Shown: piece after piece, positions 25,601 through 37,588 of the stretch
Numbering within the stretch: position 1 is the first letter of the stretch
How the letters are laid out: each line of letters starts with the position of its first letter
Assembly (NCBI GenBank): GCA_013397695.1
Contig: VYZI01000533.1
Span: forward strand, 1-64,000
Source of the DNA: Centropus unirufus
Lineage: Eukaryota > Chordata > Aves > Cuculiformes > Centropidae
Direction of reading: 5' to 3'
Length of the DNA stretch: 64,000 nt
Program-made: the position numbers and the translations under genes
The notes under the pieces: model-generated
Database searches by the model: none
Told to the model about the DNA's origin: nothing
Seen by the model: the letters and a program-made list of their open reading frames with translations, nothing else

Positions 25601-28600
25601 TCACCTTCTGTGCCCTCGGGAGAGGTAGTCCCGGTTCAGAGAGCACAGCTGCTGCTCCAGACGGAAGATGCGAAATGCCAGGTATGAAGAAGACACAACC
25701 AGAAGGCAGATGCTGGGAGCAGAGGAACAAACAAAAGAGCTCAGCAGCTGGTGGCCGAGACTAATGTTGCCAGCATACTCCTCCATCCTCCCCACACCAC
25801 AGTCACCCTCAGCACACTTACAGCACAATGAAGATCTTCAGGAGCTCATAGTCAGAACGTCTCAGCTCAGCCACGCAGCTCTGCTCGACTTCCAGCTCCT
25901 CCTCAGTGTTTATTACACTTTCTGAAATGAGAACTAAAAGTCAGTAACACAGGGATAAAGGGCAGATCCTTACTCTCCTCGAACTGGGAGCCTTCGAGTA
26001 TCAGATATTCCTCCTCTGTGTGCTAACGCTGCCTGCAGTGATACAGGCACACAACCAGGGCTTGGACCCTGCAGGCAGAACACCCTATCCCATCCCATGA
26101 ACCCCATCACCAACTCCCAGTCTCAGCCCAACCCATCTGCAAGGCAGAAATCCCCTCCAAGAGTGCAGGATGGGTGATCATGTATTTATGGAGTTTTATG
26201 CCCAGCACCATGCGCAAGGCAGGGTACAAACCCACCATGGGTTGGATGCAGCCCTTACCTGAAACCAGGGGCTCATCAGAGGTGAAGGAGCTCTCCTTGG
26301 CACTCAGGCTGCTGACAGAGTTTCGGTGGATGCATTGGTAGTTGGTATCCTGCAGTGACAGTGACAGCGATGCAGGTGACACCTTCCTCCACTTGCCCTC
26401 GGGGACGATTACCTCCTGTGGGAACATCCCTGGGTAAGCCATGCCACCAGCAGTGTTGAAAACATGGTAGGGCCAGATTGGGGTTCAAACCATACAGCTT
26501 CTACATCAAGCACCAGCACATCAAAAATATCATCTTAAGGGGAAAGTGGTCTTCCACAAAAGCTCTGCAGGGGCACATGTTCCTCCTGCCATGAAAAGAC
26601 CCTGTCCATGCACCCCATGCCTGCCCCAAATACTGACTCCTTCACTTGTGATTTCTCACTCAGCGTGGTCACCTATCACCTGCCAAGAGCCTCTTGTCCA
26701 CAGAGCTCAGCATCCTGGTCCCAGCAAGACCTGGAAAGGTATTGAATTGAGATGGGTGACAGCCAGCACAAAGTAGGGTTTGCGCACCAGAAAGTCCCCT
26801 GGGATGGAGCTGCTGAAGGGCTACATCCCTCAGATGAACCAGCAGATGCTTCCAGCCTGGATCACACCCAATTCACACCTTGAAAAAGTCCCTCCAACCC
26901 CTGGGATGACACCAGGGGACTTCCCACTTGTCACCTCCTGGGCCAGCCTGCAGGGCACAAGCCACTGGGGACACTCCATGCCCTCCTCAGCATCCCCGAA
27001 CAGCCTGGCACAGCCACAGCACCAACGGCTTCATGACCAAGTGGAGTCAGGGATGGGCCATCCACACTGCATGAAGCATGCACATCCTGCCTGCCAGCCT
27101 TGCCAGGCTTGCAGCCACTGCAGGCAGAGCCAAGCCCCATTGTGCTCCATAGGCAGCAGAATGCGGACCCTCATGCTCCCTCAGTCATGCTGTGGTTCAG
27201 CAGCCTTTTCACCATCTAGCCTCCCAGCAAAAAGCCATCCCACTCATCCCATAGGTGTCTGGATAATTCAATCGCATTTCTGGCCTGTTATCAGTGTTCA
27301 GGGCTGTTAACAGCATCAGCTGGTGGGAGTGGAGCAGCAACGTTTTCCACATTAATCCAAAGTTTTGCTGTCTATAAAGGAAGCTCCAAGACCAACCAGC
27401 CAAGTTATCCACTTGTACTCAGCCACAGGCTGTCCAAACCGGCCTCTTATCCCCTGTGGTTCTGCCAAATTGGGGTATGAGGATCCCAAGAGATGATCTA
27501 AGACGGTGACGGCCACATCCCTGCACGACCTTTCTTGGCAGTGAGGGGAGAGAACCAGCTCTGCACCCTGCATGTGGCTGCCAGCTGAACCTCAGCATGC
27601 CAGGAAGGCATTAAACCCACCAAGGGGGCCAGGCAGCAGCTCTCCTGCCCACAGGGTGAGTTCGTGGGGGTACTTCCCTCTCCCAGAGCTGCTCTGACCC
27701 TCACCAGTGACACGGCATCGGGGTCCTCTGTCAGCTCCTTCAAACTCAAGCTCTTCTTACTGGAAACCTGGAGGAAAGAAACAGCTGTTACAGTGACACT
27801 TCCCCTTGCTTCCATATGAGCCAGCAAATTAAATTTTGATATTTCAAGTGAGTCTATGAAGAGCAGCTGCTCAAAACTCACAGGCTCAAAGATATGGGGC
27901 ATGAAGGGCAGAGGATGTGGCTTCCCATCACCCAAAACTCTATAGGCCCATGGCTGACCCAAGAGCTCCTGCACCAGTCTTGGCTCCTGGCAAAGGGGAT
28001 AAACCATCCAGGGGAGGAGAAGAAAATAAGGATTATCAGGGAAAAGCCCATCATGTTTCAAAGAATAAAATCCCTAGTTTGGCAACAGGTCTGAGTTACC
28101 CAAACCACCAACCCGGCACAGCCAGTAGCCACCCTTCCGGGTGGGGAAGGGCTCTGACACTGCTTCCCACATGCTTCAAAGGCAGGGAGAAGAAGTCCCA
28201 GCAAACCTCAATTCCAGCTCGACGGCTAATGGATTTCTTCCCTCCTCAGGCTTTTTAATTCAATTTATTTTGACTTTTAACTATTTTCCCTCCCATTAGA
28301 ACTTTAAATCTGGGAAAAAGCAATGATGCCTGGACTGGAAGAACTCGTATTACTACCAGATTATACATAATTCATGTACACACCCTAGGAGAGAGCAGAA
28401 ACTCCAGACTTTCTCTGTCATCTGTGACCCAGAAAAGGCCATAGATGGCTTATGGGGACAGGACAGCTAAGCAATACCTGGGAATAAGCTCTGCTCCACC
28501 AGGATGCTCAGGAGCGTGTCAAGGAACAGCCACTATCATTCTAAATTACAAAATTGGGATAGTGAGACAGCCCCCTGAATCGGGTAGAGGGAATGGCAGC

Positions 28601-31600
28601 AGTGTCGTGGAGCACTACCATTCTCAGCAGGCTCCTGTCCATCTCTCCACCCCTTGCTGAAGAGCAAGGATGGCAAGAAAAGGTGGCAGAGCACTGGGGA
28701 AAGCTTTGGGATTGGTCCAAAGCCCCCTATGGCAATGGCAAAGAGCTTTGCTTCACGAGATGCAGACCAAAGAGAGCTTGTGGCCATTGAAACACCACCA
28801 GGTACAGTGCAGGGGGTACCTGCAGGTGCGTGCAGACTCTCCTCAGAACATCGTAGACACTGTCGCGGGAAATGAGTGACACGAATATGTACTGCAAGAG
28901 GAAAAACAAAATTGCCAGGAGATATTTCCCCCATCACAAGACCAGTCCCCAAGAGGCAGGAAACAGGCAGAGACATCCTGTCCTTGAATCTCCCCTCGTC
29001 TGGGAGCTGTGTCACCCCACACAGGCACCTCCCTGCAGAGCCCCCTGCTGCTATTTTTGCAGCCTGCTGAAACCTGGACCAGATTTTTTTGTGGCCAGTT
29101 TTGCTGGGCCGCTGTTCCCACAGGGCAACCCCTCACTCAGCCCAGAGGGATTGATTCAGTAGCAAACAGGACCAAGAACATCCCCACAGACTTGCAGAAC
29201 AGGACGTGGGGCAGCGCTCACCTTGCCCAATGCAGAGCCCATGTGCTGAGCGGCTTTGCAACTAGATCCCTCCAAATGCCCAAATCCTGCCTTGTCCTAT
29301 CCCCTGCTAAAATCTTGCAGGAATGACTGCTTCCCTGAGAGGGCACAGGTAATGCACACCACCACAAGCAGCACTCAGGCAGGAGAGGACTTGGCCACAC
29401 AGAGCAAGACTACATCAGCTCCCTGTAGCCAACAACACTCAGCATGATTCAAAAAGCTGGAAAGTCAGCTTCTTAACCAAGTTTTCTGCCAGCTGGGATT
29501 GAATGCTGGCCCAAACCCTTCCCTTGCTCATGTTTAGGGAGTTTAAAGGTTTTATTTGAGCCTGGCAGGGATTTGTCATGGTTGGCCAAGTTTCAATTGG
29601 GCTTTGCTTTGCTCAGAAACAAAGTGAAATTTAGAAACTAAAGCAAAGCTCCAGTGTTTGTCCTGGCTGGCTGCCAGCACAGAGCCACACTCGCTTCCGA
29701 ATCAGCCAGGGATGGGCATTACTTCATTCCCCATATTCAGATTGCAGCCAGCTCAGACCAGGGTCTGCCCCAGCTGCAGCAAGGCCAGGTAACGATGCTG
29801 GAAGTGCTGGTGTTACCTTTCTGCTGGCATTGGTGGTGATGGCCAAGCCATTGGGCAGCAACCGAGCTGTTTTGTGTTTTTTTATCAGCTGTACGGAGAC
29901 CACTGGGATCACAACCTGGAAGGCAAAAGGACACAGTGATGAGCAGGGATGGGCACAGCACAAGCTAAGAGAGTTTCTTTCACAAGCCAGAGATTTAATA
30001 TGCATCATAATTAAGCCCCGAGCAGTGCAGTGGGGCACAATGCAGCATTTTCCAGAGGCAGCTTGGTTTTTGAGGTCAAATAACCCCTCCCATGCTAATC
30101 TTGGCTCAAAGGTGGTTTCTACTCAGTCAAAAGAACAAGGGCACAGGGAAAGCAACATCCAACAAGCCCCTCTGCAAGCGAGGGCAGGATTAAAAATAAG
30201 GCAGGATGTAAATTATGGCAGGATAACTTCATTGAAACCCTGTACATCAGGTATTTGTTTAAAGCAGCTGACATAAATAATTCACTTCTTCAGCCCAGTT
30301 TTAAAGGAAGTCTCTCCCCAAGATTCCCATCAGCCACAAGACTAACGGGTAAACATCAGACTGCAAATCAAGTAGAAAAAATAAGAAATTCAAATCTAAC
30401 CCACCCCCAAAACCTTTCATCTTCCTTCAGACGCCACTGTGGCTCATAGCAGGTTTAGCATCAGGAAATTTTAAACCAAACCAATATTCAGTTTCCCCAG
30501 ATAGATGCCATAGGTGATCAGAGGGAGAGGCATAGCCACAATTCCCTTTACATTGGAGGCTTCTGCCAGCAATTTTGGTGAAATTTGGTTGTGGTAGGGG
30601 ATAAGCCAGCCTGGTGACCAGGGTAAGCTGGCCCCGATGTTACCTTGATGTCCTTCCCAAAAAGGTTTGCGTAGAAGCACAGCCAGTTGGGGGAGATGTA
30701 AAGCCTTCCCTGAATGAGGATGTCTCTCTGGAGGGCACAGGAGCAAACTACAAGGCAGAGAGAGGAGCATGGCAGATGGCAGGCCAGATCCTGGAACCCT
30801 TGTGCCCATCCCTCCCCGCCCCACCCACCTTTCAGCACACTCTCCTCCATTGGGATGTCCTTGAACAGCTTGTGGTACTGGGAGTTGTACTTGCTAGCAG
30901 CCTGAAAATGAAGCAGAGCAAAAGTTATCTGGTGACCTTGCCGATAAGAAGACCCGAAAAATCCACCCTCCTGCAAACAAATTCGCTTTCCTTGCAGCCA
31001 GGACCGGTGCAGTGGGGTCCCACCCAGCTGAGGACAGCAGACTTGAGTGGCTAGAGCATGCTCAGATGATCCAGCACCCAGCAAACACCATGCCATCCTC
31101 CCAAATAAACACTTCTCCTAACACCTGAGGAACCTGCTGAGCCTCTGAGAGGAGGTACTTTTCCTCTGTGCTCATCCACAGGCAGTTAATTTTTCCCAGT
31201 AGATTCTCTCCTCCTCCTCAAGCTCTTCCCTTATTCGGGGCATGGTGACAATACTTGCTTTGTGCCCATCATGCCACGCCATCCAGCTATTTATATTCCC
31301 AGTGTCTCTTCAAAGCCTCTGGCAGCCGCAATGGAAGGCTCGTCAGGTTCGCCCTTAAATAATTCTTCATGCAAGTTAAAGGCTCTGAAGCAGTTCAGCG
31401 CTTTGCATTAAATCCACTGAATCAATCCTCTAAAGCAGCAACAGCAGATTTGTGCCTCTGCCCTGGAGGAAGCAGTGTCCCGGACCTCGGAGTGCTCTCT
31501 GGGGACACGGCCGCCACACAAAATCCAAAGAACAAGACACTTTTCCAGGATGTGAAGAGATGCAACTCAGCCTGAAGAGCCCTTGGGCAGCTGAGCTGGT

Positions 31601-34600
31601 TTCAGGCAGCAGTGCAGGCAGAGCCCTCCTGCCCACAGTTACAAGGTCACCTCTCCGTGCACCTTGTCACCAGATGAGCCAAGCCATAAGAGGATCAAGG
31701 CTCTGCTTCACCTGGAGTCAACTTAGACACCCCACAGAGAGATGCTGGGACGGTGGCAGGTGCCAGAGGAGCATTTCAGAGGGATACAGAGGATATGGGG
31801 ACATGGCAGGGACTGTGGAATCACCTTCAAGCCACCCCCAGGCTGTCTTGACCTGCAGGTCAAGAAACATCCCCTGGCCCAGCACAAGCTCATTGCCATC
31901 CAGTAACCCTCCTCAGCACAATGTTTATCTCCTCCACTTTTTTTCACAGGAAAAGGCAAATTGTCTCCTCCCACCACTCTTTTCTCTCCCAGAATGTCTT
32001 TTGTTTGTAGATGGGCTGACTACTTCAGGCACAATTTGAAACCCCAAAAAGGTTCAAATGGAGAGGAACTGAGCTGCCTGAAGTCAAAATTTCCACTTTT
32101 TCCTTTACTCTGGATGGAAAACCCTTAAAACATTTGCAGATCACAGACCACACAGAACTGCCATTGCCTCCCTCAAAAACACAGGCGGGAGCCTCTGTCC
32201 CCCACCAGGAGCTGCCATGGCTTCACCTCTGGTTCCCACAGCCCACATCTGAGATGCTAGGCAGGCTCCACAGAGGCAAACAGCTGGGGTTAGGCTACAA
32301 ACGGACCAGCCCTTTTGCTCGTGAAGCTGAAGACTTACCACTTCCCGGTTACATTTCTTGATGTCTTCATCCTTCAGTGCTTCATTCAGGAGAAGGCTGA
32401 AAAAAAAAATAATAAGGTAAAAAAAGAGCCCCCGCTCTCTCACCTACTCCCAAAAACATGTGTCCTGCAAGAAGAGATGCGGCAAGATGCGGAGGACTGA
32501 CGAGAAACCATGGGAAGCCACCTTTTGGGTGTCTCAGTGATTTATCATAGCATTGGGTGTCGCTGACATTAAATAACAGCTGCAGGAGAAGACCAATCTC
32601 CACCTCATATCAGGCCACTGGAGGCACCAGTGCTGGAGTCCCTGTACCCAAACTGCATCCCAGTCCTGTGTGAAGGAGCCCAGAGGTGCCCCAGCAGATG
32701 CTGGCTGGTCAGGAGCTGGCAAGGAACAGCTTCAGCCAGGTCAAGGTTTCCCAGTGGAAAGCACAAACGGCGATTTGGGAACATTGTGAGGCAGAAGGAT
32801 AGACTCGGCCCTGGCCATGGCACAGGGGAACCCATCCACATCCACCATGTGAACAGATGAAGGGAGAAACCATAGAGACAGTGAAATCCTCCCAACAACC
32901 TCAGCAGTGGGAATGCTGGTCCCTTTCCCCAGACCTCTCTCTCCCATCCTGCTTCTAGAGGCCCAGTATTTGAGGGCGAAAATGCAGAGGGGACTCTCTG
33001 TGCCCACCCCCAGCTGGTGCACAGCCACTGGGGGTCAGAGGCAGCAGGAATGCTGTGGGGTATGCAAAAAGGAGGATAAAGAGCAAATATTCGACTGCAG
33101 AAACTGGGGATCCCGAGTGAAGCTGCCCCTCACCTGCCATCAAGGGAATCCAAACTCTTTGCCTTGTGAGATGCTTCCAGTTTCTCACAGCTGTGCATGG
33201 GCTGGGGGCTCTTCAGGGGAGCCACTTCTTCATGCATCAGTTTGGCGCTGCAAGAAGGGTGTCAGCACACAAGGGAAAAGGAAAGAGGGCAGAGATGCGT
33301 TTCAGAGCAGTAAATCCATTCCCTTCACTCCCCTTCCATTCATATCTCTGCTGCTCAAGGACAGCAAGAACATCTCAGTGATTTCTCAAGTCACGGAGTG
33401 AAAAATAATAGGGCATTACTTGCCAGGAATTTCCCGGTGCTCACAACTGAGCAGCAGCTCCCTCCCTGCTGCCTCAGATAACACCTTCCAAAGCAGAGCC
33501 TTTCCCCAGACCTCTGTGCCCAAGAGCTGGAGATGAGAAAAATCACAGGTCTGTGAAACTCCATGGGGTGAAATTTTGGGCAGCATGGGCCAGGGTGTGT
33601 TCCTCCAGGTCAGCAAAACACAACTATCCCAGGGCAGGGCCCATGTCAAAGGCTCCACCTCCCTGCTTTAATTGCTCCCTCTCATTCAAGCCTGTTATTG
33701 ACTACAAGGAGTTTTATCAGAGGCACTTATCAGCCACAACAGGTAAAGTAAACATGCTCCCAGTGCTGTGCAGCAATGATTATCGCCCAGCAGGACAGAA
33801 AGGTGATGCTTCCACCCTCTGCAAACCACAAATGGAGATTGTCATGCCGCAGCACTTCTGGCACCAAGAGTCAAAGAAAGTAGAGTGTGATATCGGGGGA
33901 TCAGTGCCAGAACCTTGATCCATGATTACTGGGTGCACACTGAGGCTCACCAGCAGCTCATAGCCACATAGGGATGCAATGATACAGGCACCTGTAGCCC
34001 AGCAGAGCCAGCAAGCAGCCACTAGACCTACAGAGAGGAAATTATTCAAGGGAAAAGAGCTCGGCTCAGCAGGCAAGGGGTGGTGCCAGACCAGGTGGGG
34101 ACAGGCAGGACGGCAGCAGGCAGAAGTGCAGAGCTGGAGCACAGCCGTCCCCACAGGGACAATGCTGTGGCGGTGTAGCAGAGCCCAGACAAAGAAGCCA
34201 TCCCAAACTGTTTCCTAAACAGAGAGACTCTTTTGCTGCCCCATGCTTCCCTACATACACACTGCTCCTGTTCAAGAGAGCTCAGCAAAAGGGAGCTCTG
34301 CCTAAATAATCCCCCAGAGATGCAGGGAGCCAAGACACGAGGGCTCTACTCTATCACTCGTCACCCAAGTATCCTGAGAGTTGAAGCTGTGTAAACCTTC
34401 TGTGTTCCCTCAGCCTCAACGGCCTAACTGAAGCACTGTCCTGATGCAATGGAGCCAGGCTGGATCCTGGCTGGAGGCACAGGTGATGTTCCCTTCAAGA
34501 TGCAGCACAAGTGCAGGGCCACAGAGAAACCAATCACAAGTCACGGGGCCATGTAGTTACGGCAGGCTGAAAAGCAGCTCCTGGATCTCCGCAGCCAGCA

Positions 34601-35964
34601 TCTGCAGAGCAAAAAGCCACCCACACAAACCCAAAGCCCAAGCATCCCAAGGTCGGGACAGACACACTGAGGTTTTAAGGTATTTTTAGAAGTTCAAGTC
34701 AAAGGATGTGTCTGGAATAGAATGCAGACCCTACCAATAAGAAGCATTAAAATAATATTCCTTGGCACAGAACCAAAAACCTTTTTCCCTGTCTGATTCC
34801 TCAGACATCCCGTGCCTTTGGGATGGGTATCCTGTACTGCAAACACCCTCTGCCAGGTGATGCTTTGAAACCAGAATTCATACCACAGAGGTGCCAGAGT
34901 TTTCCTCCCCTTTGCCTAAGTGCTGGAAAAGGTTCTCTGACCCACTCCAGAGACAGAGGCTCCAGAGCTCAGCCCACTCCGGCTTTCCCTTCGTCATCCG
35001 TTAAATCCCCAAGTGGTTGCGCCACTTAATCCGCATAAGCAGATTTAGCCCTAACTGGGGTTGACACAAAGGGGCACCATGCAGGGTCAGAGAGAGTCAC
35101 TCCTTGCTCAAGGCAAGGGCAGTGAGAAACCTCCCCGAGTTCACCAATCACAAAGAAATCCCTAAAATAAGAAGCAGAGGCTGGAGAGTACTTGGAAACG
35201 CTGCACAAACCTGTCCGGGTTTTCCCTCCCTCTTACAGTCATCACTAGGGACAAGTCCCGGGTCAGACGGTCCCCAAACACACAGCTGGCACCAGGTGGC
35301 TCCAGGGAGGGTCTAGGGGCTGTGAGGAGCGTCCTCAGTCCCAATGGTGGCATTGCCAACAGTGCCTTTTATCCCACTCTCCAGACCTTGCTCCATCTCG
35401 CCTCCCAGACATAGCAAGGATGGAGATCAGGGGTTGGGGAGTAGATAGGTTTGGGCTGAAGACACTGCTGATGGGGAGGTCTCTTGGTCAAGAGCTGCCT
35501 CCAGTAGCAGCACAGAGAGGAAAACACTTCCTAGTGGCTTACGCCATCACCCTTCTTGGGAATCTTTTTAGCAGGAAGCTGCTCCTCTAGGAAGACTGCC
35601 GTCCCAAGTGTCCCAGACTACAAGTGGCATAAGAACAGTTGAAGCACAAAGCTCCTGACACACATCAGAGCAGGTGGGCACAGGAGTCCCAGCAAAGGAA
35701 AAACATTCCCAGCAGCCTCCCAAACTCCTGCCCCAGGGCTGACCCCCCACATCCATGCAGGCCCCCCAGATCACCTGCTCGACTCCTGGGCTGTAGCTTT
35801 GCCTCGCAAAGCCCGGTGCTTCTCCCTCCCCGTAGATCCGCGTCTCCCTTCCCTTACACAGCATTGGGTTCTAACCTGGAAACAGGCCGGTGCAAGCTGT
35901 TCTGGCGGTGTTTGATTTTCACTGGATCCTTTCCCTGCTGCTGGCACGTGCCAGCAATAAGCAT
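25601..35964 (-). CDS. GRAMD2A: GRAM domain-containing protein 2A
   Basis: The reconstructed protein is 346 residues (human about 354). GRAMD2A is a tail-anchored ER protein that binds plasma-membrane PI(4,5)P2 through its GRAM domain and marks ER-plasma membrane contact sites. Exons, in transcript order: 35964-35876, 33247-33134, 32396-32339, 30901-30829, 30747-30644, 29915-29817, 28891-28820, 27767-27705, 26415-26259, 25921-25822, 25712-25601. Every junction has GT-AG borders and matching phase. The GRAM domain runs from about residue 92 to 170 (YHKLFKDIPMEE, LYISPNWLCFYANLFGKD, IPVVSVQLIKKHKTARLLPN). One transmembrane segment lies at about 304-322 (IFIVLLICLLVVSSSYLAF) with a short tail ending in GHRR. 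There is no VASt/StART-like domain, as expected for GRAMD2. The first exon is the least certain: its ATG and phase fit, but its sequence is not one I recognise from mammals. The second exon weakly resembles the human N-terminus. Introns hold no recognised repeats. Confidence 0.92.
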
Positions 35965-36449
35965 GCAGTGGAGCAGGGCGCAAGCAAGCCAGGGATTTTG
36001 CTGCCTGAAAAACCCTCAATCAGGAGAATCAGGGCTGAAGGGAGAAACTTGTGGCTAGGCTGCTTCGGGCGGGATGCAGAGGGATGCCCTTGTTCCTGGC
36101 CTTCAAGGTCATTTCAGTTCCGTGTGCCGGCTGCTGGAGCAGAGCCACCGCCAAGGATGCTGTAGAGGAACAGGAGCCGCGGTACTGCACGCAGAGAGGA
36201 GGAGGTCGTGAGCAGGAGGGTGGGACTGAGTAGCATCTGCACCTGCAGGACCCCAGCCCTCACTGTCACCCGGGTCCCCCCCAGCCATCGGTGCTCCCTA
36301 GCCCTCCCCACTCCTCCGGACCCTCCTAGCTCTCACTGTCGTGGAGCCCTCGGTGAGCCCTCAGAAACCCCACCCCTTGCTGCCTCCCCAGCTCCCCTCA
36401 GCCACTCTGGGTTACTCCAGCACTCACTGCCCGCCCCCTCACCCTCTTA

Positions 36450-37110
36450 GACCTCCGTATCTCCGAATCCTCCTGCGCCCTCCACCACCTCGGGCCCCTA
36501 AACCCTCCGTCCCTGGGTCGTCGTTCCCCCACCCCCGCCATGAGCCGCCCAGCCCGACCCCCCAGCGAGCCGAAGCAGCGCCACGCCGGTGGCTCCCGGC
36601 TCGGCTCCGGGATACTGGGAGTTACCGGGCGCCGCTGCGAGCCCCCCGCGGGGCGGGGAGAGCCCGGCCCGATCCCCGCGGGGGCGCGGAGGACGGCCGG
36701 CCGGGAGGGCTCGGCCGCTGCCAGATACGGCCACGGCTCGGGGTGCCCAAGTAGCCGCAGCTACTGAGCTCTCCCCGGCCAGCAGCGACACCGGCCCGAC
36801 TCAGCCCCCGGCAGCTCCCGCGGACCCTCACGGCGCGGACAGGGACAGCCCCGCCCCCCTCGAGACGAAGAGCCCTCATCTCCCCCAGTCCCCTACCTGC
36901 GCGCCCGCCCCACTCGCGGCGCCCGCCTATTGGCCGCTGCCTTCGCACCGCCGTCGCTGGGCGCTCCCATTGGCCGCTGCCGATCTCCCCTCCCCATGCT
37001 TTCCCGCTCGCTCCCATTGGCCGCCCGCAGTAGCGCCCCTCCCCCGCCGAGGGCTTCATTAGCCACTGCCGTCCGCCCCCTTCTGCCGTTGCCGCCCGCC
37101 CCGCGCAAAA
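36450..37110. promoter_or_regulatory. CpG island, probable GRAMD2A promoter
   Basis: This GC- and CpG-dense block lies upstream of the GRAMD2A first coding exon. It contains CCAAT boxes on the minus strand at 36,929-36,933, 36,969-36,973 and 37,016-37,020 (ATTGG on plus, each followed by 'ccgc'), plus a degenerate copy at 37,058. Their common orientation fits NF-Y-driven leftward transcription. The island begins only about 35 bp past the PKM poly(A) signal. Long ORFs inside it are by-products of GC richness. Confidence 0.7.
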
Positions 37111-37143
37111 AGTGGGCCGCGCCGGTAGGTGCTTCAGCTTCTC

Positions 37144-37149
37144 TTTATT
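37144..37149 (-). terminator. PKM: PKM poly(A) signal AATAAA
   Basis: A minus-strand AATAAA (TTTATT on plus) lies about 440 nt after the PKM stop, giving a compact 3' UTR. The UTR also contains an A-rich/CAAA simple repeat at about 37,372-37,416. Confidence 0.75.
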
Positions 37150-37588
37150 GACAATTGTGCTCTGCCACCCCCGGGGAGTGTGGGACGTGGGGAGGCCGGG
37201 GACACTAACACGGGTGAAGCTGCTGGGAGCACGGGGAGCTCTACGCACGAGGTGGGAGCCCTTCTCCTACCTCTACCTCTAAAACTCAGCCAAGGCAGTC
37301 CCAGCAGCAACACAGGAACCTCCCAAACTGACTCAGACACATCAGGGCAGGGCTTTCACTACCAGGAGACAGTAAAAAAAAAAAAACAAACCCCAAACAA
37401 ACAAACAAAAAAACAACTAAACACTTCAAGTATAACTTTAAGTGATTTTGGGTCTCTTCCCCCGGCTGCTGCAGCTCTGGATGGTGTTTAGCAACCTACA
37501 TCCACTCTAGAGACAAGGATAACTTTGCAAGCAATGGCTGGGCTAAAGTGGGGGCAGAGGGATGGGGGAAGGCAGTGGGCCCAGACGC

